Source: Holophagales bacterium
GTDB taxonomy: Bacteria; Acidobacteriota; Thermoanaerobaculia; UBA5066
Reading direction: 5' to 3'
DNA: 28,769 bases
Assembly: GCA_016719485.1 (NCBI GenBank)
Contig: JADJZB010000001.1
Coordinates: forward strand, 1-28,769
Position 1 is the stretch's first letter, and the number at the start of each line of letters is the position of its first letter. The notes below the pieces were generated by a model, which was not told where the DNA came from, searched no databases, and saw only the letters and a program-made list of their open reading frames with translations. Both the position numbers and the translations under genes were made by a program. Of this stretch, positions 15,632 through 25,474 are shown in pieces.

Positions 15632-15640
15632 TGCTAACGT
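15632..15640 (+). promoter_or_regulatory. Possible extended -10 promoter of the S15 hydrolase
   Basis: TGcTAACGT matches the TGnTAnnnT extended -10 pattern, 33 bases before the ATG at 15673 in the short divergent gap. No -35 is evident. GGGGAGGT just upstream of the start is a good ribosome site. Confidence 0.35.
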
Positions 15641-15672
15641 CGGGGAAACGCTTCCCGCGGGGAGGTCCGCCG

Positions 15673-17592
15673 ATGGAACTTCGTGCCCTCGTCCCGGTCG
15701 CCGCCTTCTCCCTCCTCGCCCTGCAGGCCCGGGCCGGAGAGCCGCAGGCTCCACTCGCGGCCTTCATCCGGGAGGCGTATTCGAAGCACGAGCACCTCGT
15801 CCCGATGCGCGACGGGACCAGGCTCTTCACCTCGGTCTACGTCCCGAAGGACGCGGGCCCGGCGAAGCGCTACCCGATCCTGATGATCCGGACGCCCTAT
15901 TCCGTCGCGCCCTACGGAATCGACGCCTATCCCGACGCGCTCGGCCCGTCCGAGGCCGCGGCGCGAGAGAAGTTCATCTTCGCGCTCCAGGACGTCCGCG
16001 GCCGGATGATGTCGGAAGGGACGTTCGTCGACGTGCGGCCGCACGCCCCGGGGAAGGGGCCGAAGGAGTTCGACGAGTCGAGCGACGCCTTCGACACCGT
16101 CGAGTGGCTCGTGAAGAACGTGGCCCACAACAACGGGAAGGTCGGCGCCTGGGGCATCTCCTACCCCGGTTTCTACGCCGCGATGGCGGCCATCGACGCT
16201 CACCCGGCGCTCGTCGCCGTCTCGCCGCAGGCCCCCGTGTCCGACTGGTTCGAAGGGGACGACTTCCACCACAACGGCGCGTTCTTCCTCGCAGCTTCCT
16301 TCAACTTCTACAACCGGTTCGGCCAGACCCGCCCCGAGCCGACGACGAAGTGGCCACCGCGGTTCGACCACGGCACGTTCGACGGCTACCGCTTCTTCCT
16401 CGAAGCGGGCCCCGTGAAGAACCTGGGCGTTCACATGAAGGACGTCCGCTTCTGGGACGACCTGATGGCCCACGAGGCGTACGACGGCTTCTGGAAGGCG
16501 CGGAACACGAGGCCGCACCTCAAGGGGATCCGGCCCGCGGTCCTGACCGTCGGGGGGCTGGTACGACGCCGAGGACGCCTTCGGCGCGCTCGAGACGTAC
16601 GGGGCGATCGAGCGGCAGAGCCCCGGCGCGAGCAACCGCCTCGTCATGGGCCCGTGGTGGCACGGCGGATGGGCGCGCAGCGACGGAGATGCGCACGGGC
16701 GCGTCACGTTCGGGCAGAAGACGTCGCTGAGATACCGCGAGGAGATCGAGCTCCCGTTCTTCCTGCACCACCTCAAGGGCGCCGCGGACCCGAAGCTTCC
16801 CGAGGCGACCGTATTCGAGACGGGCCGCAACCGCTGGCGCGCCTTCGACACCTGGCCGCCGAAGGACGTGACGCCGACGGCGTACCGGCTGGGCTCCGGA
16901 GGAAGGCTCTCGACGGAGGCGCTGGCGGCGGCGGGACGTCGGCCGTCGCGGAGTGGGTGAGCGACCCCGCGAAGCCCGTCCCGTACCTCGAGTCGATCGA
17001 CATCGGGATGAACGCCGACTACATGACGGCCGACCAGCGCTTCGCCGCGCGGCGGCCCGACGTCGCCGTCTGGCAGACGCCCCCGCTCGACGGCGACGTC
17101 ACCGTCGCCGGCCCGATCGGCGTACACCTCTCCGCATCGACGACGGGGACCGACGCCGACTGGGTCGTGAAGCTGATCGACGTCTGGCCCGACGACGTGC
17201 CGGTCGAGCCCTGGGAGTGGACCCTCCGCAACGCGTGGGACGAGAAGCCGGCCCGCTCGAAGCTGGGAGGGAACCAGCAGCTCGTGCGGGGCGAGCCGTT
17301 CCGCGGGAAATTCCGCAGGAGCCTGGAGAAGCCCGAGCCGTTCACGCCGGGGACGATCGAGACCGTGGCTTTCTCGATGCCCGGCGTCCTGCACACGTTC
17401 CGGCGCGGGCACCGGATCATGGTGCAGGTGCAGAGCAGCTGGTTCCCGCTCGTCGACCGGAACCCGCAGACGTTCGTGAACATCCGCGAGGCGACGGAGA
17501 GCCGACTTCCGGCCGGCGACGCAGCGCGTCCAGCAGGGAACCGCCTCCCCTCCCACCTCGTCCTGCCGGTCCTTCCGGACGAGAGGCCCTGA
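15673..17592 (+). CDS. S15/CocE-NonD family hydrolase (two cancelling frameshifts)
   Basis: An exported alpha/beta serine hydrolase of the CocE/NonD (X-Pro dipeptidyl-peptidase, ester hydrolase) family; relatives act on acyl esters or peptides with bulky side chains. A signal peptide ends near residue 21. The nucleophile Ser163 lies in AWGISYPGFYAAM, and the oxyanion Tyr is in MIRTPYS. The C-terminal jelly-roll part has GPIGVHLSAS and the catalytic His in FRRGHRIMVQVQSSWFP. The open frame is continuous, but the stretch from about 16553 to 16933 is in the wrong frame. Read one frame over, it gives LTVGGWYDAEDAFGA (catalytic Asp), RLVMGPWWHGGWAR and LPFFLHHLKG. One extra G in a run of six near 16555 and one lost base near 16933 explain this. 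About 639 residues is normal for the family. Confidence 0.92.
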   Translation: MELRALVPVAAFSLLALQARAGEPQAPLAAFIREAYSKHEHLVPMRDGTRLFTSVYVPKDAGPAKRYPILMIRTPYSVAPYGIDAYPDALGPSEAAAREKFIFALQDVRGRMMSEGTFVDVRPHAPGKGPKEFDESSDAFDTVEWLVKNVAHNNGKVGAWGISYPGFYAAMAAIDAHPALVAVSPQAPVSDWFEGDDFHHNGAFFLAASFNFYNRFGQTRPEPTTKWPPRFDHGTFDGYRFFLEAGPVKNLGVHMKDVRFWDDLMAHEAYDGFWKARNTRPHLKGIRPAVLTVGGLVRRRGRLRRARDVRGDRAAEPRREQPPRHGPVVARRMGAQRRRCARARHVRAEDVAEIPRGDRAPVLPAPPQGRRGPEASRGDRIRDGPQPLARLRHLAAEGRDADGVPAGLRRKALDGGAGGGGTSAVAEWVSDPAKPVPYLESIDIGMNADYMTADQRFAARRPDVAVWQTPPLDGDVTVAGPIGVHLSASTTGTDADWVVKLIDVWPDDVPVEPWEWTLRNAWDEKPARSKLGGNQQLVRGEPFRGKFRRSLEKPEPFTPGTIETVAFSMPGVLHTFRRGHRIMVQVQSSWFPLVDRNPQTFVNIREATESRLPAGDAARPAGNRLPSHLVLPVLPDERP

Positions 17593-17600
17593 GACGATCG

Positions 17601-19385
17601 CTACCCCGGCAGCTCCCAGATCGTGATCGACCCGCCCACGAGGGCGATCCTCCTGCCGCGCGCCTTCAGCGCCTTCAGGAGCTCGTCCACCTGGCGCGCC
17701 GCGGCCTCGCCCTCGAACTCCCTCGTGAACCGGGTACCGAGCGTCTCCATCATGTGCGAGACGGCGTAGCGCCCCGGCGCGATGCTCTTCTCGGGGTCGA
17801 GCAGGCGGGCCGTCCGGGAGTAGTAGTTCGTGGCGACGCCCCGAAGGCGACGATCGTCGTCGTCTCCTCCCAGCCGCGCTCCTGCAGGTAGACGTGCAGC
17901 CGGTAGAGGTCCTGACCCCAGTCGACGTTCGAGTCGGAGAACCACGCGCGCCCGCCCGCGGCGCCCCCGGCGAGGCCGTTGAAGTACGCGATGGGCGAGG
18001 GGCCCGCGGACAGGAGTGAAGCCCCGGCGGAACCGACGAGGACGGCGGCCGCCGCCGCGCGGAGCCCGGGCCTGCCGGCGAGGCCCCGGCCGAAGACGAC
18101 GGTCCCCGCGAAGACGAGGAGCGTCCAGACCGGCAGGACGTGGCGGGCTCCGATGTTGAACGTCGAGCGCGTCGCGACCACGAGAAGCACGGCCGAAAGG
18201 CCGAAGCGCAACGAGGACGGCGAGCGCATGGCTCGCGGCCGGCAGGGGCCCGCCGCTGCGGATCCGGAGGATGCCGAGCGGGAGCGCGCACACGAGGATC
18301 GCCAGGAACGCCGGCGTCGACTTCGGGAGGAGGACCGCGGGAGGAGAGGGGAAACCCGCTCCGAGACTTCGCCGCGGAAGAAGTTCGCGCCGCGCCCTCT
18401 CTCGCTCAGGAGCGCGACCCCCGGGCCCCGGCCACGTAGTGCCCGAGCGGCGGGGCGATCCTCGCGAGGGCCGCGTAGCGCTCGACCTCGTCCGGACGCG
18501 CGGGGCGCCCCTGGAGGTACGAACGGATCGAGGCCTCCGCGAGCTCGGGCGACATGCGCCGCAGGACCGCACCGTACACGCCCTGGACGACGAGCGCCGC
18601 GATGCCGAGGGCGAGGAGGGCGCCGATGGCGCGGTCGCGTGACGACCCGGGACCGTCCCGGGACTTCGGACTCCTCGCGCCGACGGAGGAAGCCGGAGTC
18701 CGGCGGCGACGACGACCGGGACGAGGAGGATCGTCGAGAACTTCGTGACGAGGGCGAGGCCGAGCGCGAGGCCGAGGACGAGCCAGCGCCAGAGGGTCGT
18801 ACCCGCCGCCGCCCGCGCGCAAAGGGCCGTGACGAGGAGGAACGCGAGCGCCGCGCCGACGTCGGTGTGGACGTAGGCCGCGTGCGCGACGAAAGTCGGG
18901 TCGAAGGCGACGAGTCCCGTCGCGAGGAGGGCCGCGACGGGACCGGCGTGCGGCCGGACGCAGAGGTGCATCGCGACGACGAGGGCGGCGAGAAGCCATG
19001 GAAACGGGCGGCGTCCCGCGGCGACGATCGCGTGGGCGGGAGCCCGGTTGCCGTAGAGCCACTGCGAATAGCCACCGAACGGCGAGGAGGTGCACGGGGT
19101 GATCTCGCAAAGGGGTTCGCAGGCCGAGCGGCCGCAGTGCGAACGCTCCGCCAGCTTCAGGAGCGGCGGGTGCTCGGGGTTGAGCCAGCCGAAGCCGTCT
19201 TCGAGCGCCTCCGCTCCCGAGAAGAGGTGGATGGCCTCGTCGGACGTCGGGGAGTCGTCTCGCTGATGGGACCAGACGGCCAGCAAGGAGACGACGGCCA
19301 GAGCCGTCACCGCGAGCGCCTCGAGGAGGAGCCGCAGGGCGCGTCCGCCACGCGGGCGGCGGGGCGGTGTCAGGGAGGCGTCCAC
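17601..19385 (-). CDS. GT39/PMT_2-type membrane glycosyltransferase (frameshifted)
   Basis: A polytopic GT-C glycosyltransferase of the dolichyl-phosphate-mannose/ArnT type, using a lipid-linked sugar donor at the outer face of the inner membrane. The catalytic loop has TSDEAIHLFSGAEAL and LNPEHPPLLKLAE. Many hydrophobic helices follow (VTALCARAAAGTTLWRWL, VTKFSTILLVPVVVAAGL). The conserved late motif SDSNVDWGQDLYRL is present, with NYYSRTARLL and the C-terminal domain VDELLKALKARGRRIALV. At least four indels (near 17850, 18240, 18370 and 18680) break the frame, although the span is still 595 codons. The GTG start at 19385 overlaps the end of the upstream glycosyltransferase by 16 bases. It ends 8 bp from the convergent S15 hydrolase. 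The acceptor is unknown. Confidence 0.85.
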   Translation of the reverse strand: MDASLTPPRRPRGGRALRLLLEALAVTALAVVSLLAVWSHQRDDSPTSDEAIHLFSGAEALEDGFGWLNPEHPPLLKLAERSHCGRSACEPLCEITPCTSSPFGGYSQWLYGNRAPAHAIVAAGRRPFPWLLAALVVAMHLCVRPHAGPVAALLATGLVAFDPTFVAHAAYVHTDVGAALAFLLVTALCARAAAGTTLWRWLVLGLALGLALVTKFSTILLVPVVVAAGLRLPPSARGVRSPGTVPGRHATAPSAPSSPSASRRSSSRACTVRSCGACRPSSRRPRSVRTSRGAPRVRTRSSATRPSRGSPRRSGTTWPGPGGRAPERERARRELLPRRSLGAGFPSPPAVLLPKSTPAFLAILVCALPLGILRIRSGGPLPAASHALAVLVALRPFGRASRGRDALDVQHRSPPRPAGLDAPRLRGDRRLRPGPRRQARAPRGGGRRPRRFRRGFTPVRGPLAHRVLQRPRRGRRGRARVVLRLERRLGSGPLPAARLPAGARLGGDDDDRRLRGVATNYYSRTARLLDPEKSIAPGRYAVSHMMETLGTRFTREFEGEAAARQVDELLKALKARGRRIALVGGSITIWELPG

Positions 19386-20478
19386 TCGTGGAAGAGGCCG
19401 AGCTGGGCGAGAGCCAGCTTCCAGTAGTCCGGCAGCACCCCGTTGAGAGGGATCGCGCCCCAGCAGTAGACGAATCCCATGACGACCGGGATCGCGAAGA
19501 GCCACTTCGCCTCCCGCGTCTCCCAGATGTCGTGGAATCCGACGACGAGCGCGAACGGGGCCATGACGAGCCAGTAACGCGGCCACTCCTCGGTGGAGAC
19601 GTTGACGTGGAGGAGGAACTGGAGCGCCGAGTAGACGAAGATCGTCTCGAGCTTCCGGATGCGCGAGATGCCGATGCCGTAGACGAACGCCAGGAGGATG
19701 AAGTACTCGACCTGGTGGATCGCCCCGAGCTCGAAGAGGCGCGGCAATGAAACCGAACGGGCGGAAGGAGCCGGCCTTGTCGCCGTGCCCCGCCAGGTAC
19801 TGGAAGAAGTTCCCGGTCTGGCTCCAGAAGAGGAAGTAGCCGGACAGGACGGCCGGCGGCAGGAGGAGCCACGGGAGCGAGCGCCACTGCTTCCGCTGCA
19901 GGGAGGATCAGGCCGAAAGCCGCCGCGATGAGGAGGCCGGGAACCCGCGTGATCGTCGCGAGCGCCGCCATGACCGAGGCCCACCCGACCCTGTCCTTCT
20001 CGAAGAGGGTGATCGCCGCGAGCGTGAAGAGGAGGTACGTGGCCTCCGTCGAGCCGGTGCTCGGAAGTAGAGCCAGCGCGGCGGGAAGAAGAGGAAGACG
20101 GTGGCCAGGAACAGGGGTTGCGGGAGGTGCCAGGTATCCCTGCAAAGCCGGTAGAAGAGGATGGCGGCCCCGGCGCTGCAGAGCATCGAGACGAAGAGCA
20201 TCGCGTGCTGGTAGCCGAGGAAGGAGAAGAGACGGATGAGAGCGGGGTAGCCCGGGAGGTGGACGAGGTAGTCCGACTTGACGTAGACGTATCCGAGGAG
20301 CGCGTAGCCGTCGGGGATCTGGTAGCCGGTCCTGGCGACCGTCAGGTAGTTCGGCCCGTCCCAGGCCCGGTAGACCGTCCCCATCGCATTCCAGAACGGA
20401 AGGTAGACGAGGGCGAACCCCCGACGGTGAGGAAGACGAGGAGGATCTCGGCGCGGTAGCGCTGGAAGAGGCCTTCAT
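19370..20478 (-). CDS. PIG-V-like membrane mannosyltransferase (frameshifted)
   Basis: A polytopic GT-C membrane enzyme that most resembles the PIG-V mannosyltransferase group. Rebuilt across frames it starts MKA then FQRYRAEILLVFLTVGG and FALVYLPFWNAMG. The likely catalytic loop is AWDGPNYLTVARTGY, followed by LVHLPGYPALIRLFSFL, STGSTEATYLLFTLAAITLF, VMAALATITRVPGLLIAA and the last helices IFVYSALQFLLHVNVS and WLFAIPVVMGFVYCWG. The C-terminus is LGLFHEWTPP. Indels lie near 20430, 20060, 19905 and 19750. The loop matches the family WD-x-x-x-Y-x-x-I-x-x-x-GY pattern; other GT-C families remain possible. It shares 16 bases with the next glycosyltransferase and probably works in the same pathway. 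Confidence 0.75.
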
Positions 20479-20535
20479 GGAGGCCGCACCGGGAATGCCA
20501 GGCGCCGCCTGAATCACCGGACGCCTCCGCCGTTC

Positions 20536-22466
20536 TCAGACGTCCAGAGAGTCGGCTTCACGTGCACGCTCCGTGATGAAGCGGTATCGGGCTCCCGGGT
20601 CCCTTTCCCATGAGGTCGGTGAACGTCCGCTCGGCTTCGAGGACGTCGGAACGGTCACCTTCAGCGCGCCGGCGGCGCGGGTCGAGGGTCGTCGCCTTCA
20701 GCTGCTCCGGGCATCATCTCGCCGAGGCCCGAAGCGCATCACCTCCAGGCTTCACGTTCTTCGGGAGCTTCGCGAAGACGGCGTCGCGCTCGCGCTCGTC
20801 GAGCGCCCAGTACGTCTCCTTCCCTGCGTCGATCCCGGTAGAGCGGCGGCTGGGCGAGATGGACGTGCCCTTCGAGGATCAGCTTCGGGGAGGTGCCTCA
20901 GAAGAAGGTGAGGAGGAGCGTCGAGATGTGGTGGCCGTCGGCGTCGGCGTCCATCAGGAGAAAGACCTTGCCGTACCGGAGCTTCGAAATGTCGAAGTCG
21001 CCGCCGCTGCCGCAGCCGAGGGCCGAGACGATGTCGGTGAGCTCCTTGTTTCCCGCCACCTTCGCCGAGTTCGCCTGCTCGGCGTTGAGCACCTTGCCGC
21101 GAAGCGGAGGATCGCCTGCGTCTGGCGGTCGCGCCCCTGCCCTGGCCGAGCCGCCGGCCGAGTCCCCTCGACGATGAAGAGCTCCGACTCGGCGGGGTCG
21201 GTCGAGGGAGCAGTCGGCGAGCTTGCCGGGGAGGTTCAGGCGGTGCGAGATCGCCGTCTTGCGCGTGACCTGCTGGGCCGCGGCGCGCGGCGCCTCGCGG
21301 GCCTTCGTCGCCATGACGATCCGGCCGACGATCTGCTCGGCGACGGAGGGATTCTCGTTCAGCCAGTTCTCGAGGGCCAGGCGCACCGCGCCGTCGACCT
21401 GCGCGGCGACCTCGGGATTGTTGAGCCGCTCCTTCGTCTGCCCTGGAACTGCGGCTCGAGGACGTAGACGGAGAGGAGCGCCACGAGCCCTTCGCGGATG
21501 TCCTCCGCTGAAGGGGTAACCCCCCTTTGGGAGGAGCGCGTGCGTGCCGAGGTGATTCCGGACGGCCTTGACGATGCGCCGCCTTCAGGCCGCTCTCCTG
21601 CGTCCCGCCCGAGGAGGTCGGGATGCCGTTGACCCAGGAGCGGAAGTGCTCGTCGGTCGACTCGGTCCACTGCAGGGAGAGCTCGAGGCGCGGTTCGGCG
21701 TCGCGGACGAGGACGAAGCCGCTGGCGTGGGTCGGGGTCTTCGCCCGCTCGGCGACGACCTTCAGCAGGTAGTCGGCGAGACCGCCGTCGTGGGCGAACT
21801 CCTCGCGGACGGCGGGCTTCTGCGTCGTCGACGAAGACGACGCGCAGGCCACGGGTGGAGGTAGGTCTTCGCCTCGAGGCCGGTCGCCGGATCTCGTCGC
21901 GTCGAAGGAAGAGAGCTTCCCGAAGATCTCCGCGTCGGGGCGGAAACGGACGGTCGTCCCGCTGCCTGCACCTTCTCCGTGGAGACCTTCGTCAGCCTCG
22001 AGGTCGCCTTCCCTGCCCGTACGTCTACCGCCACTCGTTCCCATCGCGGCGGACGTGGACCGTCATCTCGGACGAGAGCCCGCAGACGACCGACGACCCG
22101 ACCCCGTGGAGTCCGCCCGAGTGGACGTAGTTGCCCTGCTCGAACTTCCCTCCCGCGTGGAGCGTCGTCAGGATCAGCTCGAGGGCGGGCTTCTTATACT
22201 TCAGGTGGACGTCGACCAGGATGCCACGGCCGTTGTCGAGATCTCCACCTCGCGCCCGTCGGCGAAGGGCGGACCTCGATCCGCGTGGCGTAGCCGTTGA
22301 TGACCTCGTCGACGGCGTTGTCGGCGATCTCTCCCAGACGAGGTGGTGAAGCCCGCAGGAATCGACCCCGCCGATGTACATGCCCAGGGCGCTTACCAGA
22401 CCGCTCGAGCCCCTCGAGGACGGTGATGTCGGCGGCGGTGGCAGGTGGTGGAGGCCATGCGGGCAT
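20536..22466 (-). CDS. Type IIA DNA topoisomerase subunit B (GyrB/ParE, frameshifted)
   Basis: The ATPase and TOPRIM subunit of DNA gyrase or topoisomerase IV. Across frames it shows ADITVLEGLERSGKRPG, the GHKL ATPase motifs EIADNAVDEVINGYA and DNGRGI, KFEQGNYVHSGGLHGVGSS, the transducer motif GIPTSSGGTQESGLKAA, ELFIVEGDSAGGSA, then the TOPRIM acids in MDADADGHHISTLLLTFF and RFKGLGEMMPEQLKATTLDP. The C-terminus ends in SLDV like GyrB. The span of about 640 codons is that of short GyrB or ParE without the enterobacterial insert. GyrB and ParE cannot be told apart here, and the A subunit is not in the window. At least ten indels occur. ATG at 22466 opens in frame with the first conserved motif; an alternative ATG at 22458 would need one indel. 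Confidence 0.9.
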
Positions 22467-22468
22467 CG

Positions 22469-22497
22469 ACGGTACCGACCGCCGACCGGCCCGTCAA
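22469..22497 (-). promoter_or_regulatory. Candidate -35/-10 promoter at the topoisomerase gene
   Basis: On the minus strand TTGACG (22492-22497) and TACCGT (22469-22474) are spaced by 17 bases, a proper sigma-70-type arrangement. The -10 ends only 2 bases before the ATG at 22466 and 10 before the ATG at 22458. Any transcript would therefore be nearly leaderless and would favour the inner start. No Shine-Dalgarno is seen. Confidence 0.4.
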
Positions 22498-22499
22498 AT

Positions 22500-23630
22500 G
22501 GGGCGCCTCCGGGCGCGCGGCCGGGCGCAGCCGCAACTTCCCTTCGAGGCCCTGTAGCTCCAGCTTGCCTCCCGTCGGCGTTCTCGCCCGCGTCTTCGCG
22601 CTCCGTCCATGTCCTCGAGAGGACGGGGGCGGCAGCCAGCTCGCCGCTTCCCGTCCCGATCCCGGCAGACGCGCGGCCTCCTCCGCGGCTCTCGTCGCCG
22701 TGGCGACGGCGGTCCCCTCTCCTCTACGCCCCCTCGCTTCCGGAGGCGACACGCTCGTCGGTCCTTCCGCGCCGCGGTGCTCGCTCTGCCTGCTCGCTCC
22801 CGCTCGCCGCGCTCCAGCTCGTCCCAGGTCCCGGAGGGAACCGGCGCTCGGCGGCGCGGCGATCGTCCTCGTCGTCCTCGGGTCGGTGGTGCACCGCTCT
22901 CTCGCGTCCCGCCGCTCCGAGGAACCGCCTCGGAGCGTCTCGCGCCGTTCGCCTCCTCCTCGAGGGTTCGGCCTCGCGCTCTCCCGGCGTTTCAGCTCAC
23001 CCTCGTCCTCTCGGGCCGCGTCCTCCGCGCGCCTCGCGTTCTAGTCGCTCTTTCTCCTGCGCCTCTCGATCGCCGACCTGATCGACCCGTCCCGCCTCGC
23101 CGCGAGGACGGGTCTGACCGTTCTGCCGCGCGCGCGACGTGAGGACGGCGATGGGGAGGCCGCCCCGCCTGCCGGCGCGGCGGCGTCGTGCGCTGAGCGG
23201 TGCGATAGAAGCGACACTCTGGCGCTCTGGCTGGCCTCCCGCTCGCCGCGGCCCTCGCCCCCGGCGAGGTGGCAGCAGGCTCGTGGCCGCCGGGCCCTCC
23301 ACCTGCGCTGGTATCCGCCGGCCGCGCTGGCGCCTCACGCGCTCCCCCTCCTCAGCCAGGCGTTGCGTGCCCTGAGGACCATCGTCTCCTGGAGGCGCGC
23401 GGTACGGCGGTCGGCCTCGGTACATGGCGGCGGCTCTTCCTCGTGTTCCACGACCCGGCGTTCGATGCCCGGCGGCTCGCGCTTGGGGAGCCCGTCCTGG
23501 CAGAGACCGTGGCGGGGTTCCTCTTTAGCGCGGACGCGCGCGGCGCTGAGCCGACGGAGAACGACTCGCCGGCCAGATCGCGTCAGACGTGGAACTGAAC
23601 CCGCTCCACCTCACAGCGCGGAGGCTTCCA
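22500..23630. other. Unassigned 1.1-kb region between topoisomerase and kinase genes
   Basis: No complete gene is recognisable on either strand. On the plus strand some pieces look protein-like: a hydrophobic stretch GGAAIVLVVLGSVVHRSLA near 22850, LFLLRLSIADLIDPSRLAA near 23045, HLRWYPPAALAPHALPLL near 23300, and a better last piece below. They lie in different frames, as expected for one indel-ridden gene. The minus strand gives only low-complexity Arg/Glu-rich translations. A hypothetical membrane protein gene spoiled by indels is my best reading, at low confidence. Confidence 0.4.
23389..23598 (+). CDS. Possible C-terminal fragment of an unknown protein
   Basis: An open segment ending in a stop at 23598, 32 bases before the kinase start. 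It reads LEARGTAVGLGTWRRLFLVF, then HDPAFDARRLALGEPV and VAGFLFSADARG, with balanced composition unlike the shadow frames around it. I do not recognise the family. It could be the end of a frameshifted gene beginning further upstream, co-transcribed with the kinase. Confidence 0.35.
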   Translation: MEARGTAVGLGTWRRLFLVFHDPAFDARRLALGEPVLAETVAGFLFSADARGAEPTENDSPARSRQTWN

Positions 23631-25468
23631 ATGGAGCCGGTCTCAGGACGAAGCTGGGACGCTACACGCCGACGCGACGGCTCGGTGCCGGCGGGATGGC
23701 CAAGGTGTGGGAGGCGACAAAGGAGCTGCTGAAACGGCGGGTCGCCGTCAAGATCGTCAGGGCGCTCGCGAGTCACCCAGATTTATAGAGCCGTTTTCCT
23801 GCGCGAGGCGCGCACCGCGGCGCTCAGAACTCCGGGCATCGTCGCGTCTTCGACGTGGGCCTCAGGCGGGACGCGCTCTTCGTCGATGCCCGTCCTCTCC
23901 GGCGGCTCCCCGTCCACGACCGGCTCGTGCACCCCGTCGACGACGGCACCGCCGTCGCGTGGCCGAACTCTCGCCTCGGCGCTCGGACTACGCCACGGCA
24001 AGGGTTAGTCCACCGCGACGTGAAGCCGCTGAACGTCCTGTTCGACGAAGAAGGCTCGACGCACCTTTCAAGACTTCAGGCTCGCCAAGGAGATCGCCGA
24101 GGCGACCCAGCACACCCACACGGGAATGACCCTCAGGACACCTCTCTACGTGTCGCCCCGAGCGGGCGATTAGGACGGCGGCCGGCCCACGGCGGACCAG
24201 TACTCCCCTCGGCATCGTCGCTTACCGCATCCTCGCAGGGCCACCTGCCGTACGAGGAAGGGAGCCGACCCCCGTCCTCCTCCGCCGGACCGCGTTCGAG
24301 GAGATGCCTCCGCCGTCGCAGTTCCGCCGCGGCCTTCCACCGGTGGATCGCGGTCTTCACCCGCGTCCTCGCCAAGACTCCGGAAAGGCGGTTTGCCTCG
24401 TGTACCGCGTTCATTAAGGCGCTCGCCCGGTCACGACTCCGGGGCGGCTTCTCTCACGGCCCGGCTGGAGCCCGAGGAGACCAAGGCAGGCCGGTGCACC
24501 TGATGCCGCAAGCCGGTTCCGGCCCGCCGCTGCAGCCGGCGGCTGAGCAGCGCACGCCCGCACGCCTCAACCCTGCCGCCCGCCGACTTCGACGCCGACA
24601 CCGTCGGCAAAGAGCGGAAGGCGCATCCCCGCCGAGCTCGTCCTCCTCGGCACCTCTTCGTGGCGCTTCTCGGCGTGTCGCTCTGGATCATCCTGCGGCC
24701 CGCCGACCGTCGCGTCTCCCGCGTCTTCCGCCGCTACGGCGACGGCCTGAGCGCCGCCGGATGCCGCACCATGAAAGACCCGACGCCGACCGCCACCCCA
24801 GTGCCCGTCGCCCTCTCCTCGTCCGCGCCGGCCCCGTCGAGACCCCGTTCTCATCGCCATCGATCGATCGCCCCACGGCGCCGCCTCGGCCGACGTCGAC
24901 GCGGACACCGGTGCCGGTCCGTCGCCGACTCCCGTCCCGCCACCGGCTCCGCCGACGCCCACGCCGTCCCACACGCCCCAGCCCGACCGCCACGCCGCGC
25001 CCCTCGCCGCCGCCACCGCCTCTCCCGACGTGGACCGCGGCCCCGGCCCCGGCCGCCCTTCGCCCGCCGCCGAGCGGCCACGCAGTCGCCGCGGACCCGC
25101 TCGCCGCGATTCACGCGCCGTCCGTACCCGGCCGACATGCGCGTGAGAGATGCGTGGGTCGAGGTCAAGAAGAGCGGCACGACGCTCTTCTTCCGGATCA
25201 CGCGGAGCCTCGAGGGGAGCGGGGAGAGTTATCAAACCCGCTTTGGGACGCTCGTCGTGACGACCCGCGGCAACGCCCCGCTCGTCCCCAGTGCGCGGGC
25301 CCCTGCCTCTCCTCTGCTGCGGCCTCGACTCGCGGCGGGCGTCGTCACGCCGTCCCTCCCGACGGAGCCACGCACACCTCGCAGTCCAGCTCGAGGAGGG
25401 GACCGGGTCGCCGTCCGGGCCAGGCCTCTCCGCTTCTCCTTCTCCGCTACCCTTCGAATCGGGCCTGA
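23631..25468 (+). CDS. Membrane Ser/Thr protein kinase with Pro/Thr-rich linker (frameshifted)
   Basis: A eukaryotic-type (Hanks) Ser/Thr kinase. The Gly-rich loop RLGAGGMAKVWEA and the VAVKIV lysine open the kinase domain. Later motifs, in changing frames, are VFDVGLRRDALFVD, the catalytic loop HRDVKPLNVLFDEEG, a DFG-like site now reading FRLAKE, GMTLRTPLYVS, and DQYSLGIVAYRILAGHLPYEEG. One transmembrane segment follows near 24660 (FVALLGVSLWIILRP). After it comes a Pro/Thr/Arg-rich stretch of roughly 100 residues (PTPTATPVPV and similar), then a small beta-rich outer domain (RVRDAWVEVKKSGTTLFF, GTLVVTTRG). The kinase should be inside and the tail outside the cell. GGAGG 7 bases before the ATG at 23631 sets the start. 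The end at 25468 is my best estimate. Many indels make the tail reading tentative. Confidence 0.85.
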
Positions 25469-25474
25469 GGAGGT

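Noticed and set aside
13988..15637. Long plus-strand open frame of about 549 codons opposite the M2 peptidase
   Set aside because: It is an antisense shadow of a clean gene with zinc-site motifs; its translation is Arg/Val/Glu-rich low complexity with no family features.
16553..16933. Programmed ribosomal frameshifting in the S15 hydrolase
   Set aside because: Two cancelling single-base changes, one in a G run, among many similar indels in the window fit sequencing error better than a recoding signal.
15634..18291. Minus-strand open frame of about 885 codons opposite the S15 hydrolase
   Set aside because: It is an antisense shadow caused by high GC; the sense strand has catalytic motifs and a signal peptide.
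18406..20517. Single 703-codon minus-strand frame across both glycosyltransferases
   Set aside because: It only strings together pieces of two genes through wrong-frame stretches; the conserved motifs show two separate proteins with a stop and a start between them.
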